DNA of 64,000 nucleotides from Micrasema longulum (GCA_022494885.1 JAGVSM010002670.1:1-64000); one strand, 5' to 3'; shown: positions 1 through 10,998, numbered from the stretch's first letter. The notes: generated by a model not told the origin, from the sequence alone. Made by a program: numbers and translations.

Positions 1-1560
1 CAAACAACAGTAAAATATTCATTTACGACCAAAAATTTTTTTTCAAAAAATAGAAAATAGAAAATTGTAAATAAATATAAAATAAAATATACAAAGTATT
101 TATGTTGAAAATAGATATAAATTAAGTAGTGAATATACATAAATTAATATTAGTCTATATTTAAAATAAGAGTGAATTCTACTAAGTAGGTATAAAAAAT
201 AATGTAAAGGTACATGTTTGAATAAGTATACATCAAAATATTGTGTAGTTAGTATTATATTAGACATTGATTAATCATAGAATTAAATAGAAAAATGGTT
301 TTTCTGAAAACGAATTCTTGTTAACGTACAAAAATATTTTACGTAGTACGATCCAGTGTAAAAATATTTAAATTCATAGTTTCATGGAAAATTTTGAAAA
401 ACACGTTGAATACGATTTTCAATTTTGTCATTTTTTCTCATTGACTTTATCTAATTTTTGTTTTATGATAATTATTAGTAAAAATAACGGGTTTTATTTT
501 AGAGTATTTGTTGAACTTTATTTAAACTGTTTTTTTTTTGTGTTACATCGCGTGCAAAGAAGATTTATCAGCATTTTTAAAAATCAGTTATAATGATTTC
601 ACTTTCATTCTCAAAATGTCTACAAACTACCGATACAAATCAAATACTTACAACCTAAAAAACACAAAATTTAAATATATGGATGAACCATAAGACGCAA
701 ATATTAATTTTAATTAATTTTTTTTTGAAATGCTTCAAAAATGTAAACTTGTTTCGTTTTAAACATTTTTTTAAAACTGAAATCTGCACAACCATGATTC
801 GCAGATGTCTGCAAAACGGTACATTTCGATAGGAGAAGCTATGTTATAATTTTGTTAAAATTAAGTACGTTTTTGTTTAATCAAGTCGATCAGTTTTGTA
901 TTCGTAGGGAAATTAAGTTCTCGGTAACATGATTTTACCCTCTAGATGTGCACTAAATCATCAAACAGCGAGCGCGCTTCCAAGCGCGTATCTCAACATG
1001 TCAATGAACTTTTGTTTACCCCAAAAAACTTATATACCCAAGCTTACAAATACCAGTTTGAAATCAATTATTTATATTTCCATTATTGAAATCATCTTGC
1101 GTTATTTCTCCAATTGTAACGTAACTGAATCATTCCTGTAACATACAAAGTAAGTTTATTAATCTTACGCTTCAGACGCCTGTCAATGGAATATTGCAGT
1201 GTACGAAAAACTCTAAGACAAATAATTCACGTTTACTCAAACATGGTAGTTAAATGCGCTTACTACAACAGTACGAGTCGGGCTAATAATCATTTTTAGA
1301 ATTTTTATCCAAGGGTAGTCATTGAGTCGAAAACACTGGTCTAGGATTCTGGATCTATTTCACACACATAACTGTATTTTTTATCCGCTGGGACATGAAT
1401 GTAAATATTGATTAACTGTTTTAGAAAATGAAAGAATTTCGTACGTTTGCTTAATCGACATGCTCCCGGCCTCGCAACGTCCAATATGTATGTATTTTCT
1501 TTCGTTGAACTGGAACAAATCTTGATATTCATGGCTTACTTGCTTTGCTAAAAAATGATT
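1..1560. other. AT-rich DNA, no supported gene
   Basis: I see only short chance reading frames and runs of A/T here. No recognisable repeat, transposon motif or RNA gene was found. It is probably intergenic or intronic. Confidence 0.6.
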
Positions 1561-1567
1561 AAGTCAT

Positions 1568-1720
1568 AATTTATTTATTTATTTTAACAATTTATTTACA
1601 TATACATTTTACATACATATGCATAAGAGCGGGTATATTACTTTAAGGCACTTCTTCCTACCTACACAAACCGTTCAATTTGAGAAACTGGTATATGAAG
1701 ATATTGGTAGTTTATTTATA
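1568..1720 (-). repeat. possible LINE 3' tail (A/T-repeat end)
   Basis: The TTTATTTATTTATTTTAACA stretch is the complement of a (AAATAAAT)n LINE-type tail. It resembles the ends seen at 18138, 23050 and 59190. There is no coding remnant, so the assignment is weak. Confidence 0.25.
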
Positions 1721-1724
1721 ATTT

Positions 1725-1916
1725 CATCATCATTCCTTTTCCGCACCTAATGGTGCATAGAGCACTGAATTGGTACACCAATAGCATTGTATGACAGCAA
1801 ACCTTGATCATTATTATTACATGAAGGTAAAATGATCAGTATTATGCTTCAGGTACCAGTCTAAGGACTATCAAAAATTCTAGTGTGAAAACTCCCTTTT
1901 AAATAAATATTTTATA
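1725..1916 (-). mobile_element. tRNA-derived SINE, body and ATG tail (split copy)
   Basis: On the minus strand this carries the SINE 3' half: the (ATG)n tail, the GCACC..GGTGC hairpin, the TGGTGTACCAATx element and the CTGAAGCxTAAxACTGATCA block. All are shared with the good copy at 3137-3404. The copy stops at about 1916, and the matching tRNA-like head resumes at 2174, so it was split by the fragment between them. Confidence 0.85.
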
Positions 1917-2173
1917 CCAAGCGTGTAGCAAGACCGAAGTGACAATGAACAAGGTGTGTTGCGAGACAAGACCCCACAAGATGGACCCCTAAAATTTTAT
2001 GGTGGAGACCTTGGGAGAATAAGAGAGGCATCGGAAGACCTCGAAAAAGATAGTCCGATGACATAGCCCCTGTGGGAGGTAAAAATTGACTGCAAACAAC
2101 ACTGACCAAAAGAATTGGAAAGATGTGGAAGAGGCCTATATCCAGCAGTAGAGAACAGAAAGCTGAAGAAGAA
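1917..2173 (+). pseudogene. 3' fragment of an RTE-like non-LTR retrotransposon inserted in a SINE
   Basis: Read on the plus strand, one frame gives WWRPWENKRGIGRPRKR, a stop, SDDIAPVGGKN, a stop, then LQTTLTKRIGKMW. This matches the GRPxxRWxDDI...W tail typical of insect RTE-like and related LINE reverse transcriptases. The two stops sit where tryptophan is normally found (TGG to TAG and TGG to TGA). The piece ends in GAAGAAGAA, an RTE-like simple tail. It sits exactly between the two halves of a minus-strand SINE, so it is a 5'-truncated retrotransposition event younger than the SINE. Confidence 0.75.
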
Positions 2174-2250
2174 TCAACCATGTCAGGAATAGAACCTGAG
2201 ACCTCTTGCATGACAGGCAAACGAGTTGACCATTACAGCACGAGACCGAC
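2174..2250 (-). mobile_element. tRNA-like head of the split SINE
   Basis: On the minus strand this reads as GTCGGTCTCGTGCTGTAATG through to GACATGGTTGA, including a B-box-like GGTTCTATTCC. It completes the SINE whose tail half lies at 1725-1916. Confidence 0.85.
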
Positions 2251-2329
2251 ATTAAGAAGATTAGGATTAAGACTTAGGAATCATTAAATTAATCATGTTT
2301 TGAAAATAATAATTTTGTTTATATGTATT

Positions 2330-2860
2330 TTTTAAATTTATTTATTTTAACGACTTTTAGGCTTTTACGTGTTTTGCATACATAAATACAAATAAAGACA
2401 GACATGTATTGAACACAGAAGTCCCAAAAAATATAAATGATTTTAGAAGAAAAAGAAAAAAATTGAAAATATCATCATTACACATTAGTATAAAATTGGA
2501 AAGAACAGAAGTGCACTTTTAAATATGAAGACAGAAATGCATCTTACACAAAAAAGGAAAAAAAATAAAATTAATTAAGAAGAGTAAGAAAAATAAAAAA
2601 ATAATCATCATTACATATTAGTAGAAAATATATGGGGATACATAATAATACATACATATATCGCTGTGGAGAACAGGAGTACATGTTTTCGTATAGGTTA
2701 TATTTAAATAATCTTAAATCCCAGATACTTCATGCTTTTATTTGTTATGCTCTGTATATGTTTAATGAAGTTTAAATTTTCATCGAATATAATACCAAGA
2801 TCGGTTATTTCAGTCATTCGCTCCAAATTTATGGTGTAGTATTATTTTTATTATTGAAGT
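2330..2860 (-). pseudogene. decayed Jockey/CR1-type LINE remnant
   Basis: On the minus strand, around 2700-2822, one frame reads ITDLGIIFDENLNFIKHI followed by KSMKYLGF. This is the DLGxxFDxxLxFxxHI...LGF segment found in the thumb region of Jockey/CR1-type reverse transcriptases. The rest is A/T-rich and ends at 2333 in a TTTATTTATTTTAAC tail. Most of the coding sequence is lost, and the clade is inferred from this short segment only. Confidence 0.6.
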
Positions 2861-3007
2861 GGTTAATACAAATTTGTAAACATAAACTAGAATTTTAACA
2901 TATTACAACAGAGATGAAGAATAAGTGTGAATGGTTTTTGTCCGACGGACCTTTTGACAAAGTGTTACAGGGTAAATGCAAAAGTTAATATCGTGGAGTT
3001 ACAACTA

Positions 3008-3038
3008 GGTGACTTAAAAATCTGGTTTTTAAGTTACC
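3008..3038. repeat. short hairpin, 13-bp arms
   Basis: The arms GGTGACTTAAAAA and TTTTTAAGTTACC are separated by 5 bases (TCTGG), with one G-T pair. It could be chance palindromic DNA or the remnant of a miniature inverted-repeat element. Confidence 0.5.
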
Positions 3039-3136
3039 CACTAAAAACACATATCCGTATCTTCCACTATAAATGCTACAAACAGATGAGTTCTGATTAA
3101 TTTTAATTATATTATGATGATTTGAATGCATGATTT

Positions 3137-3404
3137 CGGCCTCGTGGTGTAATGGTCAGCGCATTGGCCTGCCATGCAAGAGGTCTTGGGTTCGATTCTC
3201 GACATGGTTAATATGAAATCTTTATTTAAAATGTTCTTTTCATACTAGAATATTTCATAGTCCCTGGACCGGTACTTGAAGCGTAAGACTGATCATCTTA
3301 CCTTTATGTAACAAAAATGATCAAGACACGCTGCAATTGGTGTACCAATGCATTGCCCTATGCACCATTAGGTGCGGAAAGGGAATGATGATGATGATGA
3401 TGAT
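3137..3404 (+). mobile_element. tRNA-derived SINE, near-complete reference copy
   Basis: The head starts CGGCCTCGTGGTGTAATGG and carries an RNA polymerase III A-box-like segment. A B box, GGTTCGATTCT, lies at 3189-3199, then GACATGGTTAATATGAAAT. The body contains GGACCGGTACTTGAAGCGTA and TGGTGTACCAATG. It ends in a hairpin, GCACC (3362-3366) with GGTGC (3371-3375), then GGAAAGGGA and an (ATG)n tail to 3404. Non-autonomous elements like this rely on a LINE reverse transcriptase. At least nine other whole or partial copies lie in this window, on both strands. Confidence 0.92.
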
Positions 3405-3429
3405 TATTTCTACCATCCTTGAAATGTAT

Positions 3430-3800
3430 CTCAGATTTCATTCACTAAATTGTGTTCCCCGTATCTCTTTCACGAATTTGACTTTGGTAACAATCTTGCA
3501 AGTTTGCAAGTTTGCAAGTAAAACACCTCTTTTGGGGCAAACGAAGTGCTCTTTTCGACTCTGAGCGGCGAATTTACCTACTAAATTGGACGAACCTCCG
3601 TGGCGGTCCCTCGAAGCGCTCGTTATAATTGCATTATATCGCGATTGTGTAGAGAAGAGTCGCGGTGAAGAATGAACAAGATCTCGGGTAGATACTAGGT
3701 GCGGCAGGCGGGTGGAGTAATTCCTCATTTCACGCTGGCAACACTCAAAACATGGCTGCGCGGATACATTTATAACATCCATTGTTGCAATAAATTCACA
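3430..3800 (-). other. less AT-rich block with a 172-codon open frame (3438-3956), unrecognised
   Basis: The longest open frame in the window runs 3956 to 3438 on the minus strand. Its N-terminal third is lysine-rich, AT-driven sequence. The rest lies in a block of more balanced composition that contains three near-copies of TGCAAGTT (about 3495-3518). I see no domain, signal peptide or membrane segment, and no homology that I recognise. It may be a chance frame over a regulatory or transposon-derived block. Confidence 0.15.
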
Positions 3801-3956
3801 TTCATTTTGATGATTATATTTGGGGCTGAATAGGTCGGACCATAAATTTAAGAAAATTATTTTTTGTATAATAGTTTTTACAACCCATTTTTCTTTTTTT
3901 ACGAGTTCATTATATTTCACGACGGCTAGTAAATATTTTTTGCGTTGTGCTTTCAA

Positions 3957-4920
3957 AAAGTATGAGAATCTTTTCTATTACCTTACTTAAAATTTTTGCT
4001 TGGTTTTTTTTTTTTTTATAAACTCATACATTTTTTTATTTTTTTTGTACTCCCAGGAGTTCTCAGGAGAAGGAAACTCATTTTGGGACAGAATAATATT
4101 TACATAAAGGTATGGTAATAATAATAATAATATGGTAACAAGTAATATTATGTACATAAAACTGAAATAAGAAAGCAAACAAGTATTTAATCCAAAGAAA
4201 TTAAAACAATTCATGTTAAAAATCAATATTAAACATTTCCATATAGTAAGAAAGAAATATCCGAGGAAAAAGAAGAACTTAAAACTAAATTTCACCTTCT
4301 ACGTAACTCCTCAAGTAGTAGTTTTTTAAATTAATATAGTCATTTTATGGCGTTCTGTAGAACTTCGGTAGCCTGTTGTACTCACTACAAGCAAGGTACA
4401 GCAGAGACCTTAGACCCTACTTTGTCGTGCGTGATCCAGGAACGTGAATATTTTGACTCTGTCGCGTATTATACTGGTGGACGTCACGATTGAAAGTTTG
4501 GCCAATATTAGTAAGAGAGTCTTTATTTACACCTTAAAGCACCGTTTTTGCAATATCATAATACGGTATGACCAAAAATGGGAAAATGTCAATAAGTTTG
4601 TAAATGTCTTTGACATTTTTAACATTTAGACAGCGCAATTCTTACGATAGTTTAACAGACAAGCTTCGTAACAGTGTTTTTTTTATTTTTTATAAGTGTT
4701 AAAAGTTTCAGCAGCACCGTTTAGAAAGCAATCTAGTGAGTTAAAGCAGTTGTGAGGTAAATAATAGCTGCGGTACTTAAAGCACCACGAAAACACCGAC
4801 GAAAAATTAAAAATGTAACGGCGAGCTGAATATTACCCCGTTAATACCGAGAAGTTCGTCGGAAGCAGCGGAAGAGTTTTAATAAAGCATTGTAGTCGGC
4901 CAATCAAGTATATTAATGGT
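3957..4920. other. AT-rich DNA, nothing supported
   Basis: It holds poly-T and TAA-rich runs, short chance frames and a GGACGTCACG site near 4480. I see no gene or repeat structure. Confidence 0.55.
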
Positions 4921-4924
4921 GGGT

Positions 4925-5270
4925 TTGTTCAGCGCTTAACACTTCGGAGGTCGGTCGGGCTCCGACCTCGGGAGAGCGGCGGCAGTGGCCACGCTAATCC
5001 CCAGTAAACATTTCGGTAAGCCGGAAATCTGCTAGTTAATCAAAACCGCCCGCCTAAGTCAACAATGAGCATGTTCGTCGGAATACATATTTTTTCCTTT
5101 CTTCCCCGACGTAGGGAGTGATTGATATTCTACTTAATTTTCATTTGCGTGTTCCTACACGGCGCTCAGGGCGCTGGGCGCGGGCGTCGGCGGCGGCGGC
5201 GGACGGCGCGTGGCGGCGGTAGAGCGGAAGTACGAACGCGCCATTATGCTTTTTTGCTTCTCCCATGCGG
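4925..5270. promoter_or_regulatory. GC/CpG-rich patch, candidate promoter
   Basis: Two GC-rich stretches (about 4925-5060 and 5155-5255) interrupt very AT-rich DNA. The first holds TTCAGCGC (initiator-like), an 8-bp hairpin GAGGTCGG/CCGACCTC at 4947-4969, and a splice-donor-like TTCGGTAAG near 5012. The second is rich in CGG/GGC repeats. In insects such patches often mark promoters or first exons. No exon is demonstrated and the direction is unknown. Confidence 0.3.
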
Positions 5271-5728
5271 TTTTAACCGGATTCACCATTTATATTCAGA
5301 TCACTAATGTAGAAACAGCTTTATATAAGTAAAGCTGAGTAACGTAAGTATTTCATTTTGAGGAGACCGTACATGTAAGTCATATTAAAATCGATGACAT
5401 GTAGTTTCATGAACAAAATTTATTTTTAATTTCTTATTAAAATATACTTATCTAACTTATCTATGCATAGTTTATAACAGCATTCAAGTAATCTTTTACC
5501 AACAGATTTAAAGTATAATAAAAATACTGTTTAATGTGCTCAACTTTATCATGCCAAATAAGTAAAAAAAAGACTTTTATGATTTTATTATCCACCTGAA
5601 TTTTGTATCAAGATAAAAATAGGGCAGGTTGGTAGTCAAAAGGCATTGTTACCATATTAAGTTTGAGCACCTGGGCCTCGATTATGATGGGAAGATAAAG
5701 ACGTTATACCTTTACCTTGACGGTATAG

Positions 5729-6035
5729 TTAAAAATCAATTCCCTCTAGCGATTATAAAGATATACTACCGACCTCCTACCTTCAAGTTTTGGGTAGGTA
5801 CATCGATATTAATCGAGGGGAAGCGCACGTCACGGTACACAAATCTACGCCCTAAAATGACATAGTTTCAGTATGACGTCACAGTTGAAGATAAAAGTTT
5901 CCCGGCCGACTACACAGGTATAGTACCGATACCTCCAACATCAAGTTTTGATGTAAGTACATCATTTAATACCGACGGGTCTAGAACCCCTCAATACGTT
6001 TATCTACGCATTAAAAGTGTCAAAATTTTTGTTCC
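5729..6035. repeat. two diverged tandem units of about 157 bp
   Basis: TATACTACCGACCTCC (from 5762) and TATAGTACCGATACCTCC (from 5919) head similar stretches containing TTCAAGTTTTG / ATCAAGTTTTG, GTACATC, and ACGCCCTAAAA / ACGCATTAAAA. The spacing is about 157 bp. A weaker third piece may lie upstream near 5640. The source element is unknown. Confidence 0.6.
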
Positions 6036-6225
6036 ACCGAGAATTTTTTCTTTTAATTATGATTTATTAAAAAATTTAATCGTTTTGAGGTTGGCACTTT
6101 TTTTCTTAAAAGCCTATTAAAAATATTAGAGAGAAATAAGTAAGTTTTGAAGTCGAATTAAATTCCGACATAACTGTTACTTTAATAAAACGAACGCCTT
6201 TATGTGAAAATAATGTCACTTAGTT

Positions 6226-6273
6226 CTAGATACCCTTATTTGTTAATAGGAATTAACAAATAGGGGTATCTAG
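6226..6273. repeat. near-perfect 22-bp inverted repeat (hairpin)
   Basis: The arm CTAGATACCCTTATTTGTTA.. (6226-6247) faces its reverse complement at 6252-6273 with one mismatch and a 4-base loop. See also the second hairpin at 6356-6418. Confidence 0.9.
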
Positions 6274-6355
6274 GCGTCAGACACAGATTGTTTGCGTCAG
6301 AAAGTTACCACTCTAAAAAAATAATTTGGTTTTTTTATTTTTTTTATCTGTTTTA

Positions 6356-6418
6356 CTATCTTTCCGGGTATATGTATCGAGACGATAACGTCTCGATACA
6401 TATACCCTATAAAGATAG
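6356..6418. repeat. near-perfect hairpin, 19 bp plus 8 bp arms
   Basis: GGGTATATGTATCGAGACG (6366-6384) faces its exact complement at 6389-6407 across a 4-base loop. After a small internal bulge the pairing resumes with CTATCTTT (6356-6363) against AAAGATAG (6411-6418). This is too ordered for background sequence. Confidence 0.9.
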
Positions 6419-6844
6419 ATATATATCTATAAAGAAGCCGGCTTTGTAATCGATCGGTATATACATACAGACGATCGTTAAGCGTACCGTGTAGTTGATT
6501 TCTACAAGTTATGCAAAATCCATGTCCAAGCAAGCATTTTTTGCTTGAATTGGGACTTATTGGAGTTTATAATCGCTTTGAATTAAGCATTTTTTATTAC
6601 AGAAGCCTATTTAAAATATAAATGAGAACTGTTTTAAATGTTAATGACGTAAGGAACGCGGACTAATTGTTTGCGGTCATTCCATTGGCTTGTTTCGATC
6701 ATATGATGTCGATATGACAAGTAGGTAGAACATACCGAGGTAAGATACAGATAGTACAGAAGTTAAGTATACTGTCTCGATATTATACAGATGGAGATAG
6801 TGTTCATAATCAAGGCACAGATGTCAAACAATTTGTACCGGAGT

Positions 6845-7385
6845 TAAAAGAGCTGAAACCTATATCATGAGGGTAAGATTCATGCGGTTGAACCAATTCA
6901 CTTACTAGGCTACGCCTGAAGACAGTTTTCCAATTTATATGCTTTTTTTTGTACCCGTTAGTTAAAAGCAATGTTGTTTTTAATTAAAAAAATGCTTGTG
7001 GACAGACTGGAAGTTAATTCCTTAAGGGAGTTATTAAGATCTAAATTTGATGTACTGGAAAACTGTTTTCAAGCGTTTTCTAATAGGTTAAGGTTTAACC
7101 GGATAAATCTCACCCACACGATAAAGATTTCAGCTATTTTACTTTTCAAAAGTCAACAGATAAGAGTTGAAAAAATATGGATGCTTCGACAGACATTATA
7201 ATAAATGTTAAAAACTAGCCAATGACGGGTCATAAGCCTTGTTAATACCAAAACTTCCATATTCCCTTCTCATAAGTGTTTTTCCTCTGTGTTGCAAATA
7301 ATTTAGATCTAAATAACTCCCGATAGAGGAGATCTAGTCTGGCTACAAGCATTTGGACATACGCAAAACATTGTTGATGCCGTAT
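6845..7385. repeat. dispersed repeat family A, two pieces in opposite orientation
   Basis: 6850-6965 carries AAAGAGCTGAAACCT and TACTAGGCTACGCCTGAA in forward orientation. 7205-7385 carries AGCCAATGACGGGTCATAAG, CTTCCATATTCCCTTCTC and ACAAGCATTTGGACATA in reverse orientation. Both match segments of other family A copies, for example 31490-31790 and 37340-37540. The family is not classified. Confidence 0.7.
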
Positions 7386-7389
7386 GCCG

Positions 7390-8350
7390 GTCGCATTTTT
7401 CAAATCATCATTTCAGTCATCTGGGTTAATGACGACACTCTAATGCCATTTGGAATATCGGAAAATAGTGGAAACAACACACACGACACTACAACACATT
7501 AAAAAAATATGGTAGTGCGTATGAACCGTAGTGAATATTTTAGAAATTTAATCAGTCTGGCGGAAGATAGGGTAAATTCTCTCAGATACATCTTTATTAT
7601 TAAAAAAAGTGTATTCGCATTCCGTCTGAAACGGAGAATAATTTTACAATAAAGGTTATTGGAATCCTGAACAAAACGCTTTTATTTCCCCGTTGTAACT
7701 ACCATTGTTGTAAATTCCGTGACAGCGTAGTATCGCTGTATTGTGTGCCCGCAGCTCGGTATAAATATATATTTTCAGTCTGCATACTAACCAAGTTCTC
7801 CATTCAATTACTGAATTATTAAATATGTTCAGTTTACCCTTCTCCTACTGAGACTTCCACAAGTCGACTCGGTATTCGGAATATACATAATTGTGATGAT
7901 TTAAACATATCGAACCTCCTCATTTCTGGAGCTTTTGTAAGTTGAGTCAAAGAAAAGGGGGTGGCTTCGCAGATATTTGACGGCGCGATCATTTAGAATT
8001 CATATCAACCCTTCGTTTATTAAAATTGCGGCGGGGATATTAATTGCTCTCTGTTTGATTTCTGCTTTCGGTGGAAATTTTATTTAAATTATTGTTTTGT
8101 TCCCCGTTAATTGCGGGAGCCAAATGTTGTTTCTTCGGTCGACCCTTTCTTCGAATTAACATAATACTCGTGATAAATTACGAAAAACTCTTCAATCGAT
8201 TAAGCAAATCACTGAGATTTGCCTTTAAAGATAAATATATTCATTTCATTTTTCTGTTCTGATTAAATATATTTACATTTCTTATCCAAAAACCTTGTCA
8301 CGCGATCGAACGTAAGAATTACTATTTTAAACATAAACTTGTATTACAAT
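7390..8350. other. no supported gene; one TATA-like site near 7760
   Basis: GGTATAAATATA at about 7758-7769 is followed by TTCAGTC at 7774-7780. The spacing of about 17 bases is shorter than normal for a TATA box and initiator, so this is weak as a promoter. The rest is featureless to me. Confidence 0.3.
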
Positions 8351-8355
8351 CCATA

Positions 8356-8490
8356 TCCATGCTAATATTATAAATGCAAAAATGTGTTTGTTTGTGTTTT
8401 CTTCACGTCTCAACGGAGCAACCGATTAACATAATTGTTTGCATAGGGGTAGCCGGAGAGGTGATAGTAAAAAATAAGATATTTGTTTTT
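8356..8490 (+). mobile_element. fragment of a widespread Helitron-like/MITE 5' end
   Basis: The sequence TCCATGCTAATATTATAAAT, followed by GTGTTTGTTTG and CGGAGCAACCGATTAACA, closely follows a 5' terminal segment common in insect non-autonomous elements. I recognise that pattern from memory. The copy fades after about 8480 and no 3' end is seen. Confidence 0.5.
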
Positions 8491-9515
8491 CATCATGAAT
8501 TGTATAAAAACAATAAATACAATATACGAGAGTATTAAAAGCAAACTTAGTGCTTGGGAATTATATGGGAGTGCATTTGTCAATTATTTTCACAATTTCT
8601 ACATTCTTTGTACCCACAACATTTATTCACTTCCCACCTTCAGAATCCTTTGATAACCCGCCACATTAAGACCTTGGGTAGTGAATCGTGAGTTTATTTC
8701 GTTGAACATGTGCCGCACCATAGATTTTGTTTCCACCAACCATCGGGGGCCTGTCCTAGTGTTGGTGCCGCTTGCAATTGACCAGTTGTACCACGGCAAT
8801 TCCATCAAGAACGAACCAGGTTAGTGACATCCATTCCTAATCCATTTCATTTGCTGGGGTTATGACCGATTGACACCGCATATCGAGGATATTACTTATT
8901 TATATTAAATTTAAAAAACAGTCCACTATATCGTAAAAGTCTTAGGGCTTTGCTCCCGCTATTTTTTACCCCGCATCCGCGTAGGAGTTCGTTTTCCCAC
9001 CAATTAGAAATATCCATTGAAGTAATTAATGAGAAATTTGCGAAAAATTTTGAAAAAAGATTTGTGAGATTTCTAACTATGCCTCACCAACTCAATAGAG
9101 AATGCTTGAAGTTTGCGGTGTCAAGTATAATTTAAATTTGTATTTGCAAAATTAAGAGATGGTTTTGAATCATTTTATATTGTGAGAACTTACTAATTGT
9201 CCTTATGGGTAATGGGAGTAGATTGTACACTTTAGCCGAGTAGTAGGCCAATCCTCTTTGACCGAAGGTTGTATTTTATTTTTTTTGTTTTTGCAGCATC
9301 AGGGTGGAGTATCTAGTAACTCTTGTATTTGTAACGCAAGGTAGAAAATAATGTTTAAATATATTAAATATATATATATATATAATATTAAAACAGAATA
9401 ACGACGCTACGTCGCCAAAGACATACGAATCGTATTTTTTGCGTAGTGATAGTTGAAGGACTGACAATTGATAAAGGCTACTTTTTATAAAGCTAGTATA
9501 TAATAAAATTAATAT
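8491..9515. other. AT-rich DNA, nothing supported
   Basis: It holds a short (TA)n run near 9370-9385. I see no gene or known repeat. Confidence 0.55.
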
Positions 9516-9517
9516 TA

Positions 9518-9665
9518 TTTTATTAGGTAATTCAACAAAGATACATACTAGAAAACATACAATTTGAAGGTATTCGTCGATGCAACTTCTCATGCATATA
9601 TATAATAATTTACAGAGTTATTACACAAAATAGATAGAACTTCGTTTGTTGTGTTTTTTTTTACT
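9518..9665 (+). repeat. repeat family B, copy 1
   Basis: TAATTCAACAAAGATACATA, CTAGAAAACATAC, GAAGGTATTC and a later GATAGAA block match 50765-50905 in the same order and orientation. These are two diverged copies of one unknown element. Confidence 0.7.
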
Positions 9666-9669
9666 ACTC

Positions 9670-10140
9670 TTAAAAAAATCTTTGTAAAATTTCTACAACT
9701 ATAAGCATTCAAAAATTATTTCCTACCTCTCATGACACAAAACACAAATACTTGAGTTACCGGACTCCACTATAATGCTTCGTAAACAATCAAAAATGAA
9801 CACGACTTTCGCTCAAAGAGGATTGGTCTAAATTTCTACTAAAGTTAACAACCTGCATTCATTCTCCGTATGGTAAGTACTAAGTAATTATTAGTAAGTA
9901 CTCACTTTATAAAATTGATAATAGTATTATTATCTATTATAATTATAACTTCATAATAATCAAGAAGTAGATAATAGAGGCGGGTTGCGCGAATTGAAGT
10001 TGAGTAAAAAAAAACATTTTAAGTGTAATATTACTTATTTATTTATACTTTTACATAGTTTGTATTCTTTTTTTATACAGAATGATGTTCCCTCACTGGG
10101 GTGTCCCGTGCCGAGGGAAACATTTTACAAAATGTGAAAC
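9670..10140. other. AT-rich DNA, nothing supported
   Basis: No coding or repeat signal seen beyond simple A/T runs. Confidence 0.5.
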
Positions 10141-10143
10141 ATG

Positions 10144-10241
10144 CCTAAGATAAGCCACTTTACCTTTCATGTGTCAAAAACGATACATATACGCTACAAT
10201 TGAGACTTCAATGCAGCGCCCAATGCACTACTAGATGCGGA
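10144..10241 (+). mobile_element. diverged SINE body fragment
   Basis: ATAAGCCACTTTACCTTTCA, ATACGCTACAATT, ATGCAGCGCCCAATGCACTA and AGATGCGGA line up in order with the SINE body at 3137-3404. The head is lost or too diverged to see. Confidence 0.7.
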
Positions 10242-10338
10242 TAAAAAAAAAATATGGAAATTTAAAAAATGTTTCTAACAATAACAAACGTAAATCTATA
10301 ATCACAATAAAACAACTTACCACTTTTTAAAATAAAAT

Positions 10339-10448
10339 TCTACCGACCGGTTTCAAAGCTTCTTTATCACGGTATAATTAACTGTGATTATATAAGTTTA
10401 TTATACTTGATAAAGAAACTTGTTTATCTTTGAAACCAGTTGGTAGAA
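10339..10448. repeat. inverted pair of GATAAAG..TTTGAAACC motifs (hammerhead-like)
   Basis: The minus-strand copy (10339-10372) reads CCGTGATAAAG, AAGC, TTTGAAACCGGTCGGTAGAA. The plus-strand copy (10406-10448) reads CTTGATAAAGAAACTTG, TTTATCTTTGAAACCAG, TTGGTAGAA. They face each other across about 33 bases. The same motif occurs at 32068-32112 and 33088-33126. It resembles the CUGANGA...GAAAC core of small hammerhead ribozymes carried by Penelope-like elements, but reads A where the core has a required G. Confidence 0.45.
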
Positions 10449-10449
10449 A

Positions 10450-10998
10450 AAATAAAAAATAAATGTTTTAAAACAAATTTGTTTTATTTTAACGAATAAT
10501 CACTAAGTTAGTGCTTCAAGTGTATTTTCTTTATCAACATTTGTATTCGTGTTCCAATTTTTTATTGGTATATTTTGTAATTTATATTTATGCTCCAATT
10601 TTATATCATTATTAATATGTTTTCTAATTTCTATTTATTATAAGCATCATCAAATGAAAAAAAAAAAAACAATGAAGGTCCTGCTTAAACACAGGAAATC
10701 TTAACTTCTGAAACAAATAACCTCTGTACATTACAAAAGATATGTGAAAATGTGTGTGTTGGAGAAAGGAATAAAGTAGACATTCGTGGTGCTTTTGTCT
10801 TGTCATTAGTTTAAGTAGAAACTCGAGCAAATTCGTGAATAGAAAAAAATAGATTTCAATCTAATTACATTCATTTCTTTGAAATAATATACCCTACAAA
10901 CTAAAATTTAAGAAATACATATTACGAAAAGAAAAAAAATACGTAAAGAGATTCTTTGCCAAAATAGTAGGGGAATCTTGCTCCGGAAAACCCCTTCG
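10450..10998. other. AT-rich DNA, nothing supported
   Basis: Short chance frames only. Confidence 0.5.

Noticed and set aside
1912..2220. 102-codon minus-strand ORF at 1912-2220
   Set aside because: It is the antisense shadow of the RTE-like LINE remnant and the SINE head.
3137..3210. Functional tRNA genes at the A-box/B-box sequences (also 23982-24051, 49018-49080, 61425-61496)
   Set aside because: The acceptor and anticodon stems do not close, and three of the four continue into SINE bodies. These are SINE heads.
3438..3956. 172-codon minus-strand ORF as a protein-coding gene
   Set aside because: No motif or family resemblance, lysine-rich AT-driven N-terminus and no supporting promoter or splice structure. 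Kept only as an unrecognised block.
7755..7800. Core promoter TATAAATA plus TCAGTC
   Set aside because: The spacing of about 17 bases is too short for a TATA box and initiator pair.
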